The notes: generated by a model from the sequence alone, not told the origin. A stretch of DNA of 64,000 bases from Rhodopseudomonas sp. AAP120 (GCF_001295845.1 NZ_LJIC01000093.1:1-64000); one strand, 5' to 3'; shown: positions 1 through 9,508, counted from the first letter of the stretch. A program made the numbers and translations.

Positions 1-517
1 GGAGCCGCAACAGGCCCGGCGGATTGGGAAACATCGGCCGCGGATTCGGCTTGGCAAAGCCTTCGCCGCGCAGCACGTCGAGCAGCACTTCGGTGTGGCG
101 CCGGCCCATGTCGGCGTCGCTCTGTCCCTCGGCCGGCTGATAGCCGAAGTAGCGCCAGCCATCGATCACCTGCTCGGGCGAGCCGCGGCTGATGCCGAGC
201 TGCAGACGTCCGCCGGCGATCAGATCGGCCGCGCCGGCATCCTCCGCCATGTACAGCGGGTTCTCGTAGCGCATGTCGATCACCGCGGTGCCGATCTCGA
301 TGCGGCTGGTCTTGGCGCCGATCGCGGCGAGCAGCGGAAACGGCGATGCGAGTTGCCGCGCGAAATGATGCACGCGGACATAGGCGCCGTCGGCGCCGAG
401 CTGTTCGGCGGCCTGCGCCAGCTCGATCGATTGCAACAGGGCGTCGGCGGCCGAGCGCGTGCCGGATTGCGGCGACGGCGACCAATGGCCGAACGAGAGA
501 AAGCCGATCTTCTTCAT
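1..517 (-). CDS. Luciferase-like (LLM class) flavin-dependent oxidoreductase, cut by left edge
   Basis: The 172 visible N-terminal residues start MKKIGFLSFGHWSP. They follow the luciferase-like monooxygenase fold: first beta strand, then the VRVHHFARQ segment, then the family block ENPLYMAEDAGAADLIAGGR with LGISRGSPE, where the TIM-barrel enzymes bind reduced flavin. Family members are about 330-350 residues, so roughly half the protein lies beyond the left edge. The substrate cannot be told: such enzymes oxidise aldehydes, alkanesulfonates, F420-dependent substrates or simply flavin. The ATG is the first in frame. The next gene on this strand lies about 90 bases upstream. Confidence 0.85.
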   Translation of the reverse strand, partial: MKKIGFLSFGHWSPSPQSGTRSAADALLQSIELAQAAEQLGADGAYVRVHHFARQLASPFPLLAAIGAKTSRIEIGTAVIDMRYENPLYMAEDAGAADLIAGGRLQLGISRGSPEQVIDGWRYFGYQPAEGQSDADMGRRHTEVLLDVLRGEGFAKPNPRPMFPNPPGLLRL

Positions 518-610
518 GCGGAAAGGGCCTCGAAGGTTTGAGGCCCTAGATAGGGAGTTTCACGGCGTTGGGAAGTCATGCCTGCAATGCGGCGCATCGC
601 GGCCACGGCT

Positions 611-2599
611 TCACGCGCTGTCGAGCTCCTCGACCACTTTGGCGAGAGCTTCGCGAACCTCGCCGCGATCGGCCGCCGCCGTATCGATGAACAGCCGCAT
701 TCCGGGCAGCTCCTTGCGGATCACTTCGGCAGGCGCGGCGGCTTTCAGCCCGCGCACCGCATAGGCGCGCACCGGCTCGCCGAATCCCTTCACGGTCAGC
801 GCCGGCCGCTCCTCGGCATCGATCACCTCGTTCACCAGCGACCAGGTGACGTGCGAGATCAGGATCGAGCCCGGCTCGCAGTTCTGTTCGAGGCGGGACG
901 TCAGGTTCACCGCGCTGCCGATGATGGTGTAGTCCATGCGGTCCGGGCTGCCGAAATTGCCGACGGTGCAGAACCCGGTGTTGATGCCGATGCGGACCTG
1001 GAACGGACGCTCTGCGCCGGAATCCATCCACTCCATTTCCAGCTGCGCGAGTTTCTGCTGCATCTCGATCGCCATCATCACGCAGGCGATCGCGTCCTCC
1101 TTGACGCCGCGGCTTTCCGGATCGCCGAAGAAGGCGAGCACGGCGTCGCCGACGTATTTGTCGATCGTGGCGCCGTGCTTGAGCGCGATCTGCGCCATCT
1201 CGGCGAGATAGCGGTTGAGCATCGCGGTGAGGTCCTCGGATTCGAGCTTGTCGGTGGTGGCCGTGAAGTTGGCGATGTCCGACAGAAAGATTGTCAGCTT
1301 CTTGCGCTTCGAGGCGATCTCGGCGACCTGATCGCCGCTGAAAATCGAGGAGTAGACCTGCGGCGACAGATATTTCGACAGTGCCGCCGACAGTCCTTCG
1401 AGGCTGCGGTTGCGAGTCTCCAGTTCTTCGGTGCGCTGCTTCACCATCGAGTCGAGATATTCTTCACGAGCGGCGACCTGGCCGGCCATGCCGGTGAACA
1501 CCCGCGCCAGCTGGCCGAGTTCGTCGCGGCGTTGCGACACATGTGCGAGCAGCTTCGGATCGAACCGGTGCGCCTCCAGCGCGGTGGCGGCACGGGTGAT
1601 TTCGCGCAGCGGCGCCGACTGATAGCGGGCGACGCCGATCGACAACAGGATGCCGAGCACGGCGATCGCCGAGGCGGTGACGGCGGCGATCTCGGCCTGG
1701 CTCTGCACCGTCGCCCATACCCGGTTCATTGGCAGCCGCACCAGCGCGGCGCCGACGATCTCCTTCTGGTCGTTGCGCACCGGCGCGATCACGCTGAGAT
1801 TGTCGCGGCTCTCGACGTGCCGGGTCTGGCCGTCGGCAATCACCAGCCGGACCGGGCCGAGCTCCTTCTGGTTCGGGCCGTCGCGAAGGTCCGCGCCGTA
1901 GATGCCGGGGCCGACCAGCGCATCGAGCTTGCGATCGAACACCCACACTGCATTGATGTCGCCGTCGGCCAGCAGGTTTTCCACGGTGCGCGGCAGGCCG
2001 ACCTTCATGGTGAGCTGTTCGAGGAATTTGGCGCTGCGCCCGACCTGGATGATCCGCGGCTTGTCGATGCCGCCGACGCCGACGTACTTGAAGTGCTCGT
2101 TGTCGATGTCGCGCTTGCGCGCTTCCTGATTGACGATCTGCTGTTTGCCGGTCAGCAGGTCGTGAAACGCATAGGCTTGCGGCTGCATCTGCGGCGAGTT
2201 GCTGAACGTGAAGTCGACGTCCGGCATGCTGTGCAGATAAGCGTGTCCCTTGTCGTCGGTGATCCAGATCTCGTCGAGCGTGGTGCCGTCGGTGATGCTC
2301 TTCAGCCGGCGATTGATCTCGTCGGTCGGCATGCTGGCGCGCTCCGCCGCCTCGACGAAATGTCCGAGGATCGTGGCCTGCGCCACCATTTCCTGAGCGA
2401 GGATCGATTCCACCTCGGTTGGAATCGAGCTGGCGAGGCTGGCGCTGCGAGCCAGCAGCCGCGCGACCTTCTCGCCCGACGCTTCCGCTTCGGTGATGAT
2501 GGCGCGCCGCGTGGTCCATGTGAGCAGCGCCGCGGTGACCAGTGTCGCACTGACGGTCAGAACGGTGACGAGAAGGACCAGGCGGGTGGTGAATTTCAT
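611..2599 (-). CDS. Membrane-bound class III adenylate/guanylate cyclase with periplasmic sensor and HAMP
   Basis: A 662-residue protein that should make cyclic AMP (or cGMP) in response to an extracytoplasmic signal. It has an N-terminal transmembrane helix (about residues 7-25), a roughly 280-residue periplasmic domain of Cache-like layout, a second helix (AAVTASAIAVLGILLSIGVA), a HAMP linker, a short coiled coil (MVKQRTEELETRNRSLE) and a C-terminal cyclase domain. The cyclase keeps both metal aspartates (FLSDIANFTA and KYVGDAVLAFFG) and the transition-state Asn/Arg in GSAVNLTSRLE, so it should be active. I place the start at MKFTTRL, which begins with the membrane helix; an in-frame start 11 residues upstream is possible. 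ATP rather than GTP is the likely substrate from the Lys and Asp at the purine positions, but this is inference. Confidence 0.9.
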   Translation of the reverse strand: MKFTTRLVLLVTVLTVSATLVTAALLTWTTRRAIITEAEASGEKVARLLARSASLASSIPTEVESILAQEMVAQATILGHFVEAAERASMPTDEINRRLKSITDGTTLDEIWITDDKGHAYLHSMPDVDFTFSNSPQMQPQAYAFHDLLTGKQQIVNQEARKRDIDNEHFKYVGVGGIDKPRIIQVGRSAKFLEQLTMKVGLPRTVENLLADGDINAVWVFDRKLDALVGPGIYGADLRDGPNQKELGPVRLVIADGQTRHVESRDNLSVIAPVRNDQKEIVGAALVRLPMNRVWATVQSQAEIAAVTASAIAVLGILLSIGVARYQSAPLREITRAATALEAHRFDPKLLAHVSQRRDELGQLARVFTGMAGQVAAREEYLDSMVKQRTEELETRNRSLEGLSAALSKYLSPQVYSSIFSGDQVAEIASKRKKLTIFLSDIANFTATTDKLESEDLTAMLNRYLAEMAQIALKHGATIDKYVGDAVLAFFGDPESRGVKEDAIACVMMAIEMQQKLAQLEMEWMDSGAERPFQVRIGINTGFCTVGNFGSPDRMDYTIIGSAVNLTSRLEQNCEPGSILISHVTWSLVNEVIDAEERPALTVKGFGEPVRAYAVRGLKAAAPAEVIRKELPGMRLFIDTAAADRGEVREALAKVVEELDSA

Positions 2600-2818
2600 C
2601 GAACAACCTGTTCTTGCCGCTCGCGAAGGCACGATGTGGAGAGCCGCGAGGAGCTTGGCAGCGGCGAGGCGCAGGCTCGCGCTGCGACGAGCGAACTATC
2701 GTCGCGGGCGGATCGCGCTGTCAACAAATCGCGCCTGCTATGCTCAATCCACGCGGAGGCGGCTGATCGCGTGTACGCGAACGGAATGCATGTGCATCGA
2801 GACGCGGCGGGGCGGCCT

Positions 2819-3466
2819 TCAAGGCGTCGAAGAGCCGGGCGCCGAATAGTACCGGATGAACATGGCGATGCTGCTGCGAGCCATTTCCTCGCTGCTCTCC
2901 GCCGACCTACGCGGCAGCGAAAGAGCGCCGCGTAACTCGAGGTCGCCGGTGACCAGGAAAATGAACTGCTCGGCGGCGATCTCCGGATCCGGGATCTGCA
3001 ATCGGCCGGTCTCGCAAAGGCTCTGCAGGTAGGCCGCAGTGTCGCGGATCGCGGCTCCCGGACCTTCCTCGAAGAAGATCTGCGCAAGGCGCGGAAAGCG
3101 GGCCGCGACCGGCACGATGATCCTGTACACGGCCGGCACGTCGTTCCCGCTGAACAGCTTCCGCAGATTGGCCGCCAGCTTCTCCAACTCGTCCGCCCAG
3201 GCTTCTGCGCCCGGGTCCGGTCGATAGAAGGTGGCGCCGATCGTCTGGCATTCGAACCGGATCAGGGCTTCGAACAAGTCCTCCTTGTTCTCGAAATGCG
3301 CGTAGAGCGTCGCCTTGGAGACGCCCGCCTGGCGGGCGATCGCATCCATCGAGGCGGTATCGAATCCGGCTTCGAGAAAGATCACCCGCGCGGCATCCAG
3401 GATCTGCTGGGCCTTCGGCCGCAGCTGGCGAATTCGGCCCTCGCCATAGGACACAACCACGCTCAT
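2819..3466 (-). CDS. TetR/AcrR-family repressor of the adjacent efflux operon
   Basis: A 215-residue protein with an N-terminal TetR helix-turn-helix (QQILDAARVIFLEAGF, then IARQAGVSKATLYAHFENKEDLF at about residues 40-63) and a ligand-binding C-terminal half of the AefR-like type. It is divergently transcribed from the RND efflux operon that starts 115 bases away. Two palindromes in the gap look like its operators, one close to each gene, so it probably represses both the pump and itself until a pump substrate binds. The inducer is unknown. No clear ribosome-binding site precedes the ATG, but the protein aligns well with the family from this position. Confidence 0.92.
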   Translation of the reverse strand: MSVVVSYGEGRIRQLRPKAQQILDAARVIFLEAGFDTASMDAIARQAGVSKATLYAHFENKEDLFEALIRFECQTIGATFYRPDPGAEAWADELEKLAANLRKLFSGNDVPAVYRIIVPVAARFPRLAQIFFEEGPGAAIRDTAAYLQSLCETGRLQIPDPEIAAEQFIFLVTGDLELRGALSLPRRSAESSEEMARSSIAMFIRYYSAPGSSTP

Positions 3467-3490
3467 CGGCGCGGTAAAACGGAATTGAAC

Positions 3491-3506
3491 TGAACGGTTC
3501 GGTTCA
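3491..3506. promoter_or_regulatory. Imperfect TetR-type operator palindrome next to the repressor gene
   Basis: TGAACGGTTCGGTTCA matches its own reverse complement at 12 of 16 positions, with TGAAC/GTTCA arms. It shares the TGAAC-x-G...GTTCA pattern with the second palindrome 50 bases away. It lies 25 bases upstream of the tetR start codon, in the right place for autoregulation. Confidence 0.6.
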
Positions 3507-3540
3507 TATTGACTCTCCTAGAAGCGCAGCCTAACGATAA

Positions 3541-3560
3541 ACTGAACTGTACGGTTTAGT
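3541..3560. promoter_or_regulatory. TetR-type operator palindrome next to the efflux operon
   Basis: The 20 bases ACTGAACTGTACGGTTTAGT match their reverse complement at 16 of 20 positions, giving the consensus ACTRAACYGTACRGTTYAGT. This length and symmetry are typical of TetR/AcrR sites. It lies 20 bases before the first efflux gene, so a bound repressor would block transcription of the pump. Confidence 0.65.
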
Positions 3561-3580
3561 TTCTAATTGTTTCGGCCGCC

Positions 3581-5119
3581 ATGATTCTAAAGAAGCACAA
3601 GGGTAGCGCGATCAGGTGTTGGGCGGGGAGGGCCGCGAGCCAGGCCTCCTTGCTGCTGCTCGCCGGCTGCATGGTGGGGCCGGACTTCGTCCCGCTGGAT
3701 GCCCCCGCCGTCTCCGGGTATGTCAGGGAAACCAGCCTGCCGCCAACCAGTTCGGCGGAGACGCATGCCGGCGATGCGCAGGCCTTCCGCATGGGCCGCG
3801 ATCTGCCCGGTGACTGGTGGTCGATCTTCCGAAATCGCCAGATCAACGACTTCGTCGCCGAGGCGATCCAGAACCATCCCGACATTGCGGGGGCGCAGGC
3901 GGCGCTGCGCGCAGCTCGTGAGAACGTGCTGGCCGAACAAGGGGCGCTGTTTCCGCAGGTCTCGGCCAGCAGCAGCGCCACCCGGGAGCTGGTGTCCCCC
4001 GCGAGCCTCGGTCAGACCGGCTCGGGCAGCCTGTTCAATCTCTACAACGCCAATGTCAGCGTCAGCTACACCCTGGACGTCTGGGGCGGCACGCGTCGCC
4101 AGGTCGAGGCCCTGCAGGCGCAGGCGGACTATCAGCGCTTCCAGCTCGAAGCGAGCTATCTCAGCCTCACCGCCAACGTCGTGACGGCGGCGATCAACGA
4201 CGCCTCGCTCCGCGCCCAGATCGACGCCACCAACGACATCATCAAGTCCGAGCAGGAGCAGCTCACCCTGGTCCAGCGCCAGTTCGATCTCGGCGCGGTG
4301 GCGCGCTCGGACGTGCTGTCGCAGCAGTCGACGCTGGCGCAGACGCAGTCGACCCTGCCGCCTTTGGAAAAGCAGCTCGCGCAACAGCGCAATCAGCTGA
4401 TGGCCTATCTCGGCCGGCTGCCGAGCCAGGATCGTGGCGAGCACGTCAACCTCGCCAGCCTGGCGCTGCCGCGCAATCTGCCGGTGAGCGTGCCATCCGC
4501 GCTGGTGCGCCAGCGTCCCGACATCGCGTCCGCCGAGGCGAGCTTGCACAAGGCCACCGCCACCGTCGGCGTCGATATCGCCAACATGCTGCCGCAGGTG
4601 AAGCTCACCGGCAGCTATGGTGGTTCGAGCCTCACCCCGGACAAACTGTTCTCGCCGAGTTCGGCCGCCTGGAGCGCGGCCGGCAGTGTTGCGCAGACCG
4701 TGTTCGACGGCGGCACGCTGTTCCACGACAAGGAGGCGGCGATCGCGCTGCGCGAGCAGGCGTTCGCCAGCTACAAGAGCACGGTGATCACCGCGTTCCA
4801 GAACGTCGCCGACTCGCTGCGCGCGATCCAGGCCGACGCGAAAACCCTGAAGGCGCAGCTCGCTTATGAGCGCTCCGCGCAGGATAGTCTGACGATCGCC
4901 CGTTCGCAGTATCTGTCCGGCGCCGTAACCTATCCGTCCGTCCTCACTGCGCAGCAGAACTACCAGCAGGCAGTGATCGCCCGGGTGAAGGCCCAGGCGG
5001 CGCGCTTCAGCGATACGGCGGCTCTGTATCAGGCGCTCGGCGGCGGGTGGTGGAATCGCATGGACCAGACCGCGCAGGCCTTTCCCCGCACCCAGGCCGG
5101 CTTGTTTCAGGACCACTGA
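3581..5119 (+). CDS. RND efflux outer-membrane lipoprotein (NodT/OprM family)
   Basis: A 512-residue TolC-like outer-membrane channel, the exit duct of the tripartite efflux system encoded by this operon. A lipoprotein signal with lipobox LLAGC places the lipidated cysteine at residue 30, followed by MVGPDFVPL, which is typical of NodT-family channels. Two OEP repeats follow: the first with the conserved DWWSIFRNRQIN and YTLDVWGG blocks, the second with LPVSVPSALVRQRPDI, IANMLPQVKLTGSYG and AQTVFDGG. The adaptor gene starts 65 bases downstream. Drug or dye substrates cannot be told from sequence. Confidence 0.95.
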   Translation: MILKKHKGSAIRCWAGRAASQASLLLLAGCMVGPDFVPLDAPAVSGYVRETSLPPTSSAETHAGDAQAFRMGRDLPGDWWSIFRNRQINDFVAEAIQNHPDIAGAQAALRAARENVLAEQGALFPQVSASSSATRELVSPASLGQTGSGSLFNLYNANVSVSYTLDVWGGTRRQVEALQAQADYQRFQLEASYLSLTANVVTAAINDASLRAQIDATNDIIKSEQEQLTLVQRQFDLGAVARSDVLSQQSTLAQTQSTLPPLEKQLAQQRNQLMAYLGRLPSQDRGEHVNLASLALPRNLPVSVPSALVRQRPDIASAEASLHKATATVGVDIANMLPQVKLTGSYGGSSLTPDKLFSPSSAAWSAAGSVAQTVFDGGTLFHDKEAAIALREQAFASYKSTVITAFQNVADSLRAIQADAKTLKAQLAYERSAQDSLTIARSQYLSGAVTYPSVLTAQQNYQQAVIARVKAQAARFSDTAALYQALGGGWWNRMDQTAQAFPRTQAGLFQDH

Positions 5120-5184
5120 CTGGATCGTTCGTGACGAGGCGCGGGCGCTCGGCGCCCGCTCGCCGGCGGACAGGAGAGATACGC

Positions 5185-6306
5185 ATGAAGAAACGCATGA
5201 TCATCATGCTGGCCGTCGTCGGTCTCGTATTCGGCGCCTTGTACGGCTTTCAGACCTTCAAGGCGAGCATGATCAAGCAGGCGCTGGCCTCGCTGCGCGA
5301 CCCGCCCCAGACCGTCGCCACGACGCAGGCCGCGGTGACGCGGTGGCAGACCACCATCAAGGCGGTCGGCAGCGTCCGCGCCGAGAAGGGTGCCGATCTG
5401 GCGCTGGAGGTCTCCGGTACGGTGACGGAGCTGAACTTCACGTCGGGCGACGACGTTCGCGAAGGCCAAATTCTGATGCGGCTGCGGGCCGACGACGATA
5501 TCGCCAACCTCGACGCGCTGAAGGCGACCGCAGATCTCAACAACATCGTCCTCAAGCGCGATCAGGAGCAGATCAAGATCCACGCCGTCAGCCAGGCCAC
5601 GATCGACAGCGACGCCGCCAACCTGAAGAAAGCCGTCGCGCAAGTCGCGCAGCAGCAGGCGGTGGTCGACAAGAAGATCCTGACGGCGCCGTTCTCGGGG
5701 CGGCTCGGCATCCGCTCGGTGGATCTCGGCCAGTATCTCGGCGCCGGCACGACGGTGGTTACGCTGCAGTCGCTCGATCCGGTGTTTGTCGATTTCTATC
5801 TGCCACAGCAGGCGCTTGCGAATGTCAGGTCCGGGCAAGGGGTGAAGGCGCGCGTCGACACCTATCCGGACAGCGCGTTCGACGGCAAGATCACCGCGAT
5901 CAACCCCAAGGTCGATAGTACGTCGCGCAACGTGCAGGTGCGCGCCGAGTTCGCCAACGCCGACCACCGGCTGGTGCCGGGCATGTTCGCCACTGTGGAG
6001 ATCATGATCGGTGATCCGAGCGGATTGGTGACGCTGCCGCAGACCGCCATCACCGAAAATCCCTACGGCGACGTGGTCTTCCTGGTCGAGAAGAAGGATG
6101 GCTCGAGCACCGGCCTGGCCGTGAAGCAGGTGTTCGTCAAAACCGGCGAAACCCGCGGCGATCAGATCGCAGTGACCTCGGGCGTGCAGGCGGGCGATCA
6201 GGTGGTGATCGCCGGGCAGATGAAGCTGCACAACGGCTCTCAGGTGAAGATCAACAACGCCGTCGTCCCGACCGACGACGCCCATCCCACCATCGTCGAT
6301 CGCTGA
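5185..6306 (+). CDS. RND efflux periplasmic adaptor (membrane fusion protein, HlyD/AcrA type)
   Basis: A 373-residue periplasmic adaptor that links the inner-membrane pump to the outer-membrane channel. An uncleaved N-terminal membrane anchor (MIIMLAVVGLVFGALYGF) precedes a split lipoyl domain (GSVRAEKGADLALEVSG ... TAPFSGRLGIRSVDLGQYL), a short hairpin and the beta-barrel (LDPVFVDFYLPQQ) and membrane-proximal domains. The start at MKKRMII follows a good AGGAGAG site at 5172-5178. An in-frame reading upstream overlaps the end of the channel gene and looks non-coding. Closest in style to MexH-like adaptors. The pump gene starts 11 bases after the stop. Confidence 0.94.
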   Translation: MKKRMIIMLAVVGLVFGALYGFQTFKASMIKQALASLRDPPQTVATTQAAVTRWQTTIKAVGSVRAEKGADLALEVSGTVTELNFTSGDDVREGQILMRLRADDDIANLDALKATADLNNIVLKRDQEQIKIHAVSQATIDSDAANLKKAVAQVAQQQAVVDKKILTAPFSGRLGIRSVDLGQYLGAGTTVVTLQSLDPVFVDFYLPQQALANVRSGQGVKARVDTYPDSAFDGKITAINPKVDSTSRNVQVRAEFANADHRLVPGMFATVEIMIGDPSGLVTLPQTAITENPYGDVVFLVEKKDGSSTGLAVKQVFVKTGETRGDQIAVTSGVQAGDQVVIAGQMKLHNGSQVKINNAVVPTDDAHPTIVDR

Positions 6307-6317
6307 GCGGAGCCGCC

Positions 6318-9300
6318 ATGTCGTCCTTCACCGACATCTTCATCCGCCGGCCGGTGCTGGCCATCGTCGTCAGCCTGATGATCCTCGTGCTCGGGTTGCG
6401 CGCGATGAGCGGGATGCCGATCCTGCAGTACCCGCGCACGCAGAACGCCATCGTCACGGTCACCACGTCCTATCCCGGCGCCGATCCGGACGTCGTCGCC
6501 GGCTTCATCACACAGCCGCTGGAAAATGCCGTCGCGCAGGCCAACGGCATCGATTACATGACGTCCACCAGCACCACCGGCACCAGCACCATCTCGATCA
6601 ACCTGCGGCTCAACTACGACACCGGCAAGGCCCTCACCGAGATCAACACCAAGGTCAACTCGGTACTCAATCAGCTGCCGTCCGGCACCCAGCAGCCGGT
6701 CCTGACCGTGAAGGTCGGGCAGACGATCGACTCGATGTATATCGGCTTCCGCAGCGACGTGATCGACAGCAACCAGATCACCGACTATCTGCTGCGCGTG
6801 GTGCAGCCGAAGCTGCAGGCGGTGGAGGGCGTGCAGACGGCCGAACTGCTCGGCAGCAAGACGTTCGCGATGCGGGCGTGGCTCGATCCGATCCGGCTCG
6901 CGGCCTATGGGGTGACGGCCAGCGAAGTCGCCACCGCGCTCACCAACAACGACTACATCGCCAGTCTCGGCAACACCAAAGGCCAGATGGTGCAGGTCAA
7001 TCTGACCGCCTCCACCAGCCTGCACAGCGTCGACGAGTTCAAGAAGCTGATCGTCAAGCAGGCCAACGGCGCGATCGTTCGCCTGCAGGACGTCGCCAAC
7101 GTCACGCTCGGCGCCGACGACTACGAATCCGCCACGATGTTCAACGGCAGGCAGTCGGTCTATATCGGCATCCAGATTGCGCCGGCCGCCAATCTGCTCG
7201 ACGTCATCAAGGGCGTGCGCGCGGCGCTGCCCGGCATCGAGCAGCAATTGCCCAACGGGCTGACGATGGGGGTGATCTACGACAGCTCCGAATTCGTCAA
7301 CAGCTCGATCGACGAGGTGATCCACACGCTGGTTGAAGCGCTGGTGATCGTGACGCTGGTCGTATTCGCGTTCCTCGGCTCGTGGCGCTCGGTGCTGATT
7401 CCGGTGATCGCGATTCCGCTGTCGCTGATCGGTACCTTTCTGATGATGCTGGTGTTCGGCTTCAGCATCAACCTGCTGACGCTGCTGGCGCTGGTGCTCG
7501 CGATCGGGCTCGTCGTCGACGACGCCATCATCGTTGTGGAGAGCGTCAATCATCACATGGAAGAGGGCATGACTGCACGGCAGGCGGCATTCGCCGCCGC
7601 GCGGCAGCTCGCCAATCCGATCATCGCGATGACCGTGGTGCTGATCGCGGTCTATGTGCCGATCGGCTTCCAGGGCGGGCTGACGGGCGCGCTGTTCACC
7701 GAGTTCGCCTTCACGCTGGTCGGCGCGGTGACGATTTCGGCGATCGTCGCGCTGACGCTGACGCCGATGATGTCGGCCAACATGCTGAAGCCGGTGGATC
7801 ACGCCGGCGGCGATCTGGAATCCCGCATGGTGCTCGCGGTCGACCGGGTGATGGGGCGGTTGACCGCCGCGTATTCGCGCTCGCTCGCCGGCGCGCTCAA
7901 TTTCCTGCCGGTGATCGCGGTGTTCGCCGTTCTGGTGCTGAGCAGCGTGTACTGGCTCTACACGTCCTCGCAGAGCGAGCTCGCGCCCGAGGAGGACCAG
8001 GGCATCATCCTGGCGCAGAGCGTATCGGCGCCGGATGCGACGCTGCAGCAGAAGCTGCTCTACACCCAGCAGGCCTACGAGACGTTCAAGAAGCATCCCG
8101 AGACCGAGGCGGTGTTCCAGGTCGAGGCGCAGAGCACCAGCATCGCCGGCTGGGTGCTCAAGCCCTGGGATCAGCGCCGCGCGACAACGAAGACGCTGCA
8201 GCCGATGATCCAGCAGGAGCTGAACGAGATCGCCGGCCAGAAGATCGTGGCGTTCCAGCAGTCGCCGCTGCCGGGTTCGACCGGTCTGCCGATGCGGGTG
8301 GTGATCGGCACCTCCGACGGTTTCGACAAGCTCAACGGCGTCGCCGACAAGTTCATGCAGGACGCGCTGAACACCGGCCTGTTCATCTTTCTCAACAACG
8401 ATCTGAAGATCGACCAGCCTCGGGCCTCGGTGATCATCGACCGCGAGAAGACCTCGCTGCTCGGCCTCAAGATGAGCGATGTCGGCGCCGCGCTGTCGAG
8501 CCTGCTCGGCGGCGGCTATGTGAACTACTTCAGCCTCGATGGCCGCTCCTACAAGGTGATTCCGCAGGTCAAGCAGGAGGCGCGGCTGAACACCGATCAG
8601 GTGCTCGACTATTACATCCGCGCTTCCGACAACACGATGGTGCCGCTGTCCACGGTGGCGCGCATCCAGAAGAAGACCGTTCCGGAATCGCTCAATCACT
8701 TCCAGCAGGTCAATGCGGCGACGGTTTCGGGCGTCGTCGCGCCGGGAGTGACCACCGGCGATGCGATCACCGCGCTGCGGGATCTCGCCAAGCGGACGCT
8801 GCCGGCCGGTTACACGATCGATTTCGGCGGCGCGTCGCGGCAATTCGTCCAGGAGAGCGGCGGTTTCGTCACCACCTTCGCGTTCGCGCTGATCGTGATC
8901 TTCCTGTCGCTGGCGGCGCTGTTCAACAGTTTCCGCGATCCGATCGTGATCCTGCTGTCGGTGCCGATGTCGCTCGCCGGCGCGCTGATCTTCATCAGTC
9001 TCGGAATCGGCGGCGCCAGCATCAACATCTACACTCAGGTCGGCCTCACCACGTTGATGGGCCTGATCAGCAAGCACGGCATCCTGATGCTGGAGGTGGC
9101 CAACGAGGAGCAGATCGCCGGCAAGTCGAAGCGCGACGCGATCATCGCGGCCGCGACGCTGCGGCTTCGGCCGATCCTGATGACCACGGCCGCCATGGTG
9201 CTCGGCGTGGTGCCGCTGATCATCGCCTCGGGCGCCGGCGCGTCCGCGCGCTACAACCTCGGGCTGGTGATCGGCACCGGGCTGGCGATCGGAACCCTGT

Positions 9301-9401
9301 TCACGCTCTACGTCGTGCCCGCGGCCTATGTTCTGATGGCCAAGACGCATTCGGCCGAGGCCGGGGAGGGCGCGGCCGAGTCGGTGGCGCATCCGGCGTG
9401 A
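6318..9401 (+). CDS. RND multidrug efflux inner-membrane pump (HAE1/AcrB-like)
   Basis: A 1027-residue proton-driven pump, the normal length for the hydrophobe/amphiphile RND family. It opens with SSFTDIFIRRPVLAIVVSLMI, the hallmark of AcrB-type proteins, and has two large periplasmic loops and 12 membrane helices. The transmembrane helix 4 block AIGLVVDDAIIVVESV carries the paired aspartates of the proton relay, and GLISKHGILMLEVANE in the second half is the usual equivalent block. It is the last gene of the three-gene efflux operon and probably relies on the preceding adaptor and channel. Confidence 0.96.
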   Translation: MSSFTDIFIRRPVLAIVVSLMILVLGLRAMSGMPILQYPRTQNAIVTVTTSYPGADPDVVAGFITQPLENAVAQANGIDYMTSTSTTGTSTISINLRLNYDTGKALTEINTKVNSVLNQLPSGTQQPVLTVKVGQTIDSMYIGFRSDVIDSNQITDYLLRVVQPKLQAVEGVQTAELLGSKTFAMRAWLDPIRLAAYGVTASEVATALTNNDYIASLGNTKGQMVQVNLTASTSLHSVDEFKKLIVKQANGAIVRLQDVANVTLGADDYESATMFNGRQSVYIGIQIAPAANLLDVIKGVRAALPGIEQQLPNGLTMGVIYDSSEFVNSSIDEVIHTLVEALVIVTLVVFAFLGSWRSVLIPVIAIPLSLIGTFLMMLVFGFSINLLTLLALVLAIGLVVDDAIIVVESVNHHMEEGMTARQAAFAAARQLANPIIAMTVVLIAVYVPIGFQGGLTGALFTEFAFTLVGAVTISAIVALTLTPMMSANMLKPVDHAGGDLESRMVLAVDRVMGRLTAAYSRSLAGALNFLPVIAVFAVLVLSSVYWLYTSSQSELAPEEDQGIILAQSVSAPDATLQQKLLYTQQAYETFKKHPETEAVFQVEAQSTSIAGWVLKPWDQRRATTKTLQPMIQQELNEIAGQKIVAFQQSPLPGSTGLPMRVVIGTSDGFDKLNGVADKFMQDALNTGLFIFLNNDLKIDQPRASVIIDREKTSLLGLKMSDVGAALSSLLGGGYVNYFSLDGRSYKVIPQVKQEARLNTDQVLDYYIRASDNTMVPLSTVARIQKKTVPESLNHFQQVNAATVSGVVAPGVTTGDAITALRDLAKRTLPAGYTIDFGGASRQFVQESGGFVTTFAFALIVIFLSLAALFNSFRDPIVILLSVPMSLAGALIFISLGIGGASINIYTQVGLTTLMGLISKHGILMLEVANEEQIAGKSKRDAIIAAATLRLRPILMTTAAMVLGVVPLIIASGAGASARYNLGLVIGTGLAIGTLFTLYVVPAAYVLMAKTHSAEAGEGAAESVAHPA

Positions 9402-9438
9402 GCGAAGCCGGCCTGCCGCGCTGATCCGCTGCCGAGAT

Positions 9439-9460
9439 ACAAAAACGCCACAAGATGGCG
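9439..9460 (-). terminator. Weak terminator-like hairpin in minus orientation
   Basis: CGCCA/TGGCG arms (9446-9450 and 9456-9460) enclose a five-base loop. Read on the minus strand, the stem is followed directly by TTTTTGT. It sits between two plus-strand genes, so no annotated minus-strand transcript needs it. The stem is only five pairs. Confidence 0.25.
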
Positions 9461-9508
9461 TAAGACAGCCGGGCGAGACGCGACGAAATCGAACCGACCG
9501 GAAAACGT

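Noticed and set aside
578-2935. 785-codon plus-strand frame opposite the cyclase gene
   Set aside because: Shadow of the cyclase; composition is His/Arg/Asp-rich and no domain is visible.
6240-9392. 1050-codon open frame on the minus strand opposite the RND pump
   Set aside because: It mirrors the pump codons exactly, has Arg/His/Asp-rich low-complexity sequence and matches no family. High GC keeps antisense frames open.
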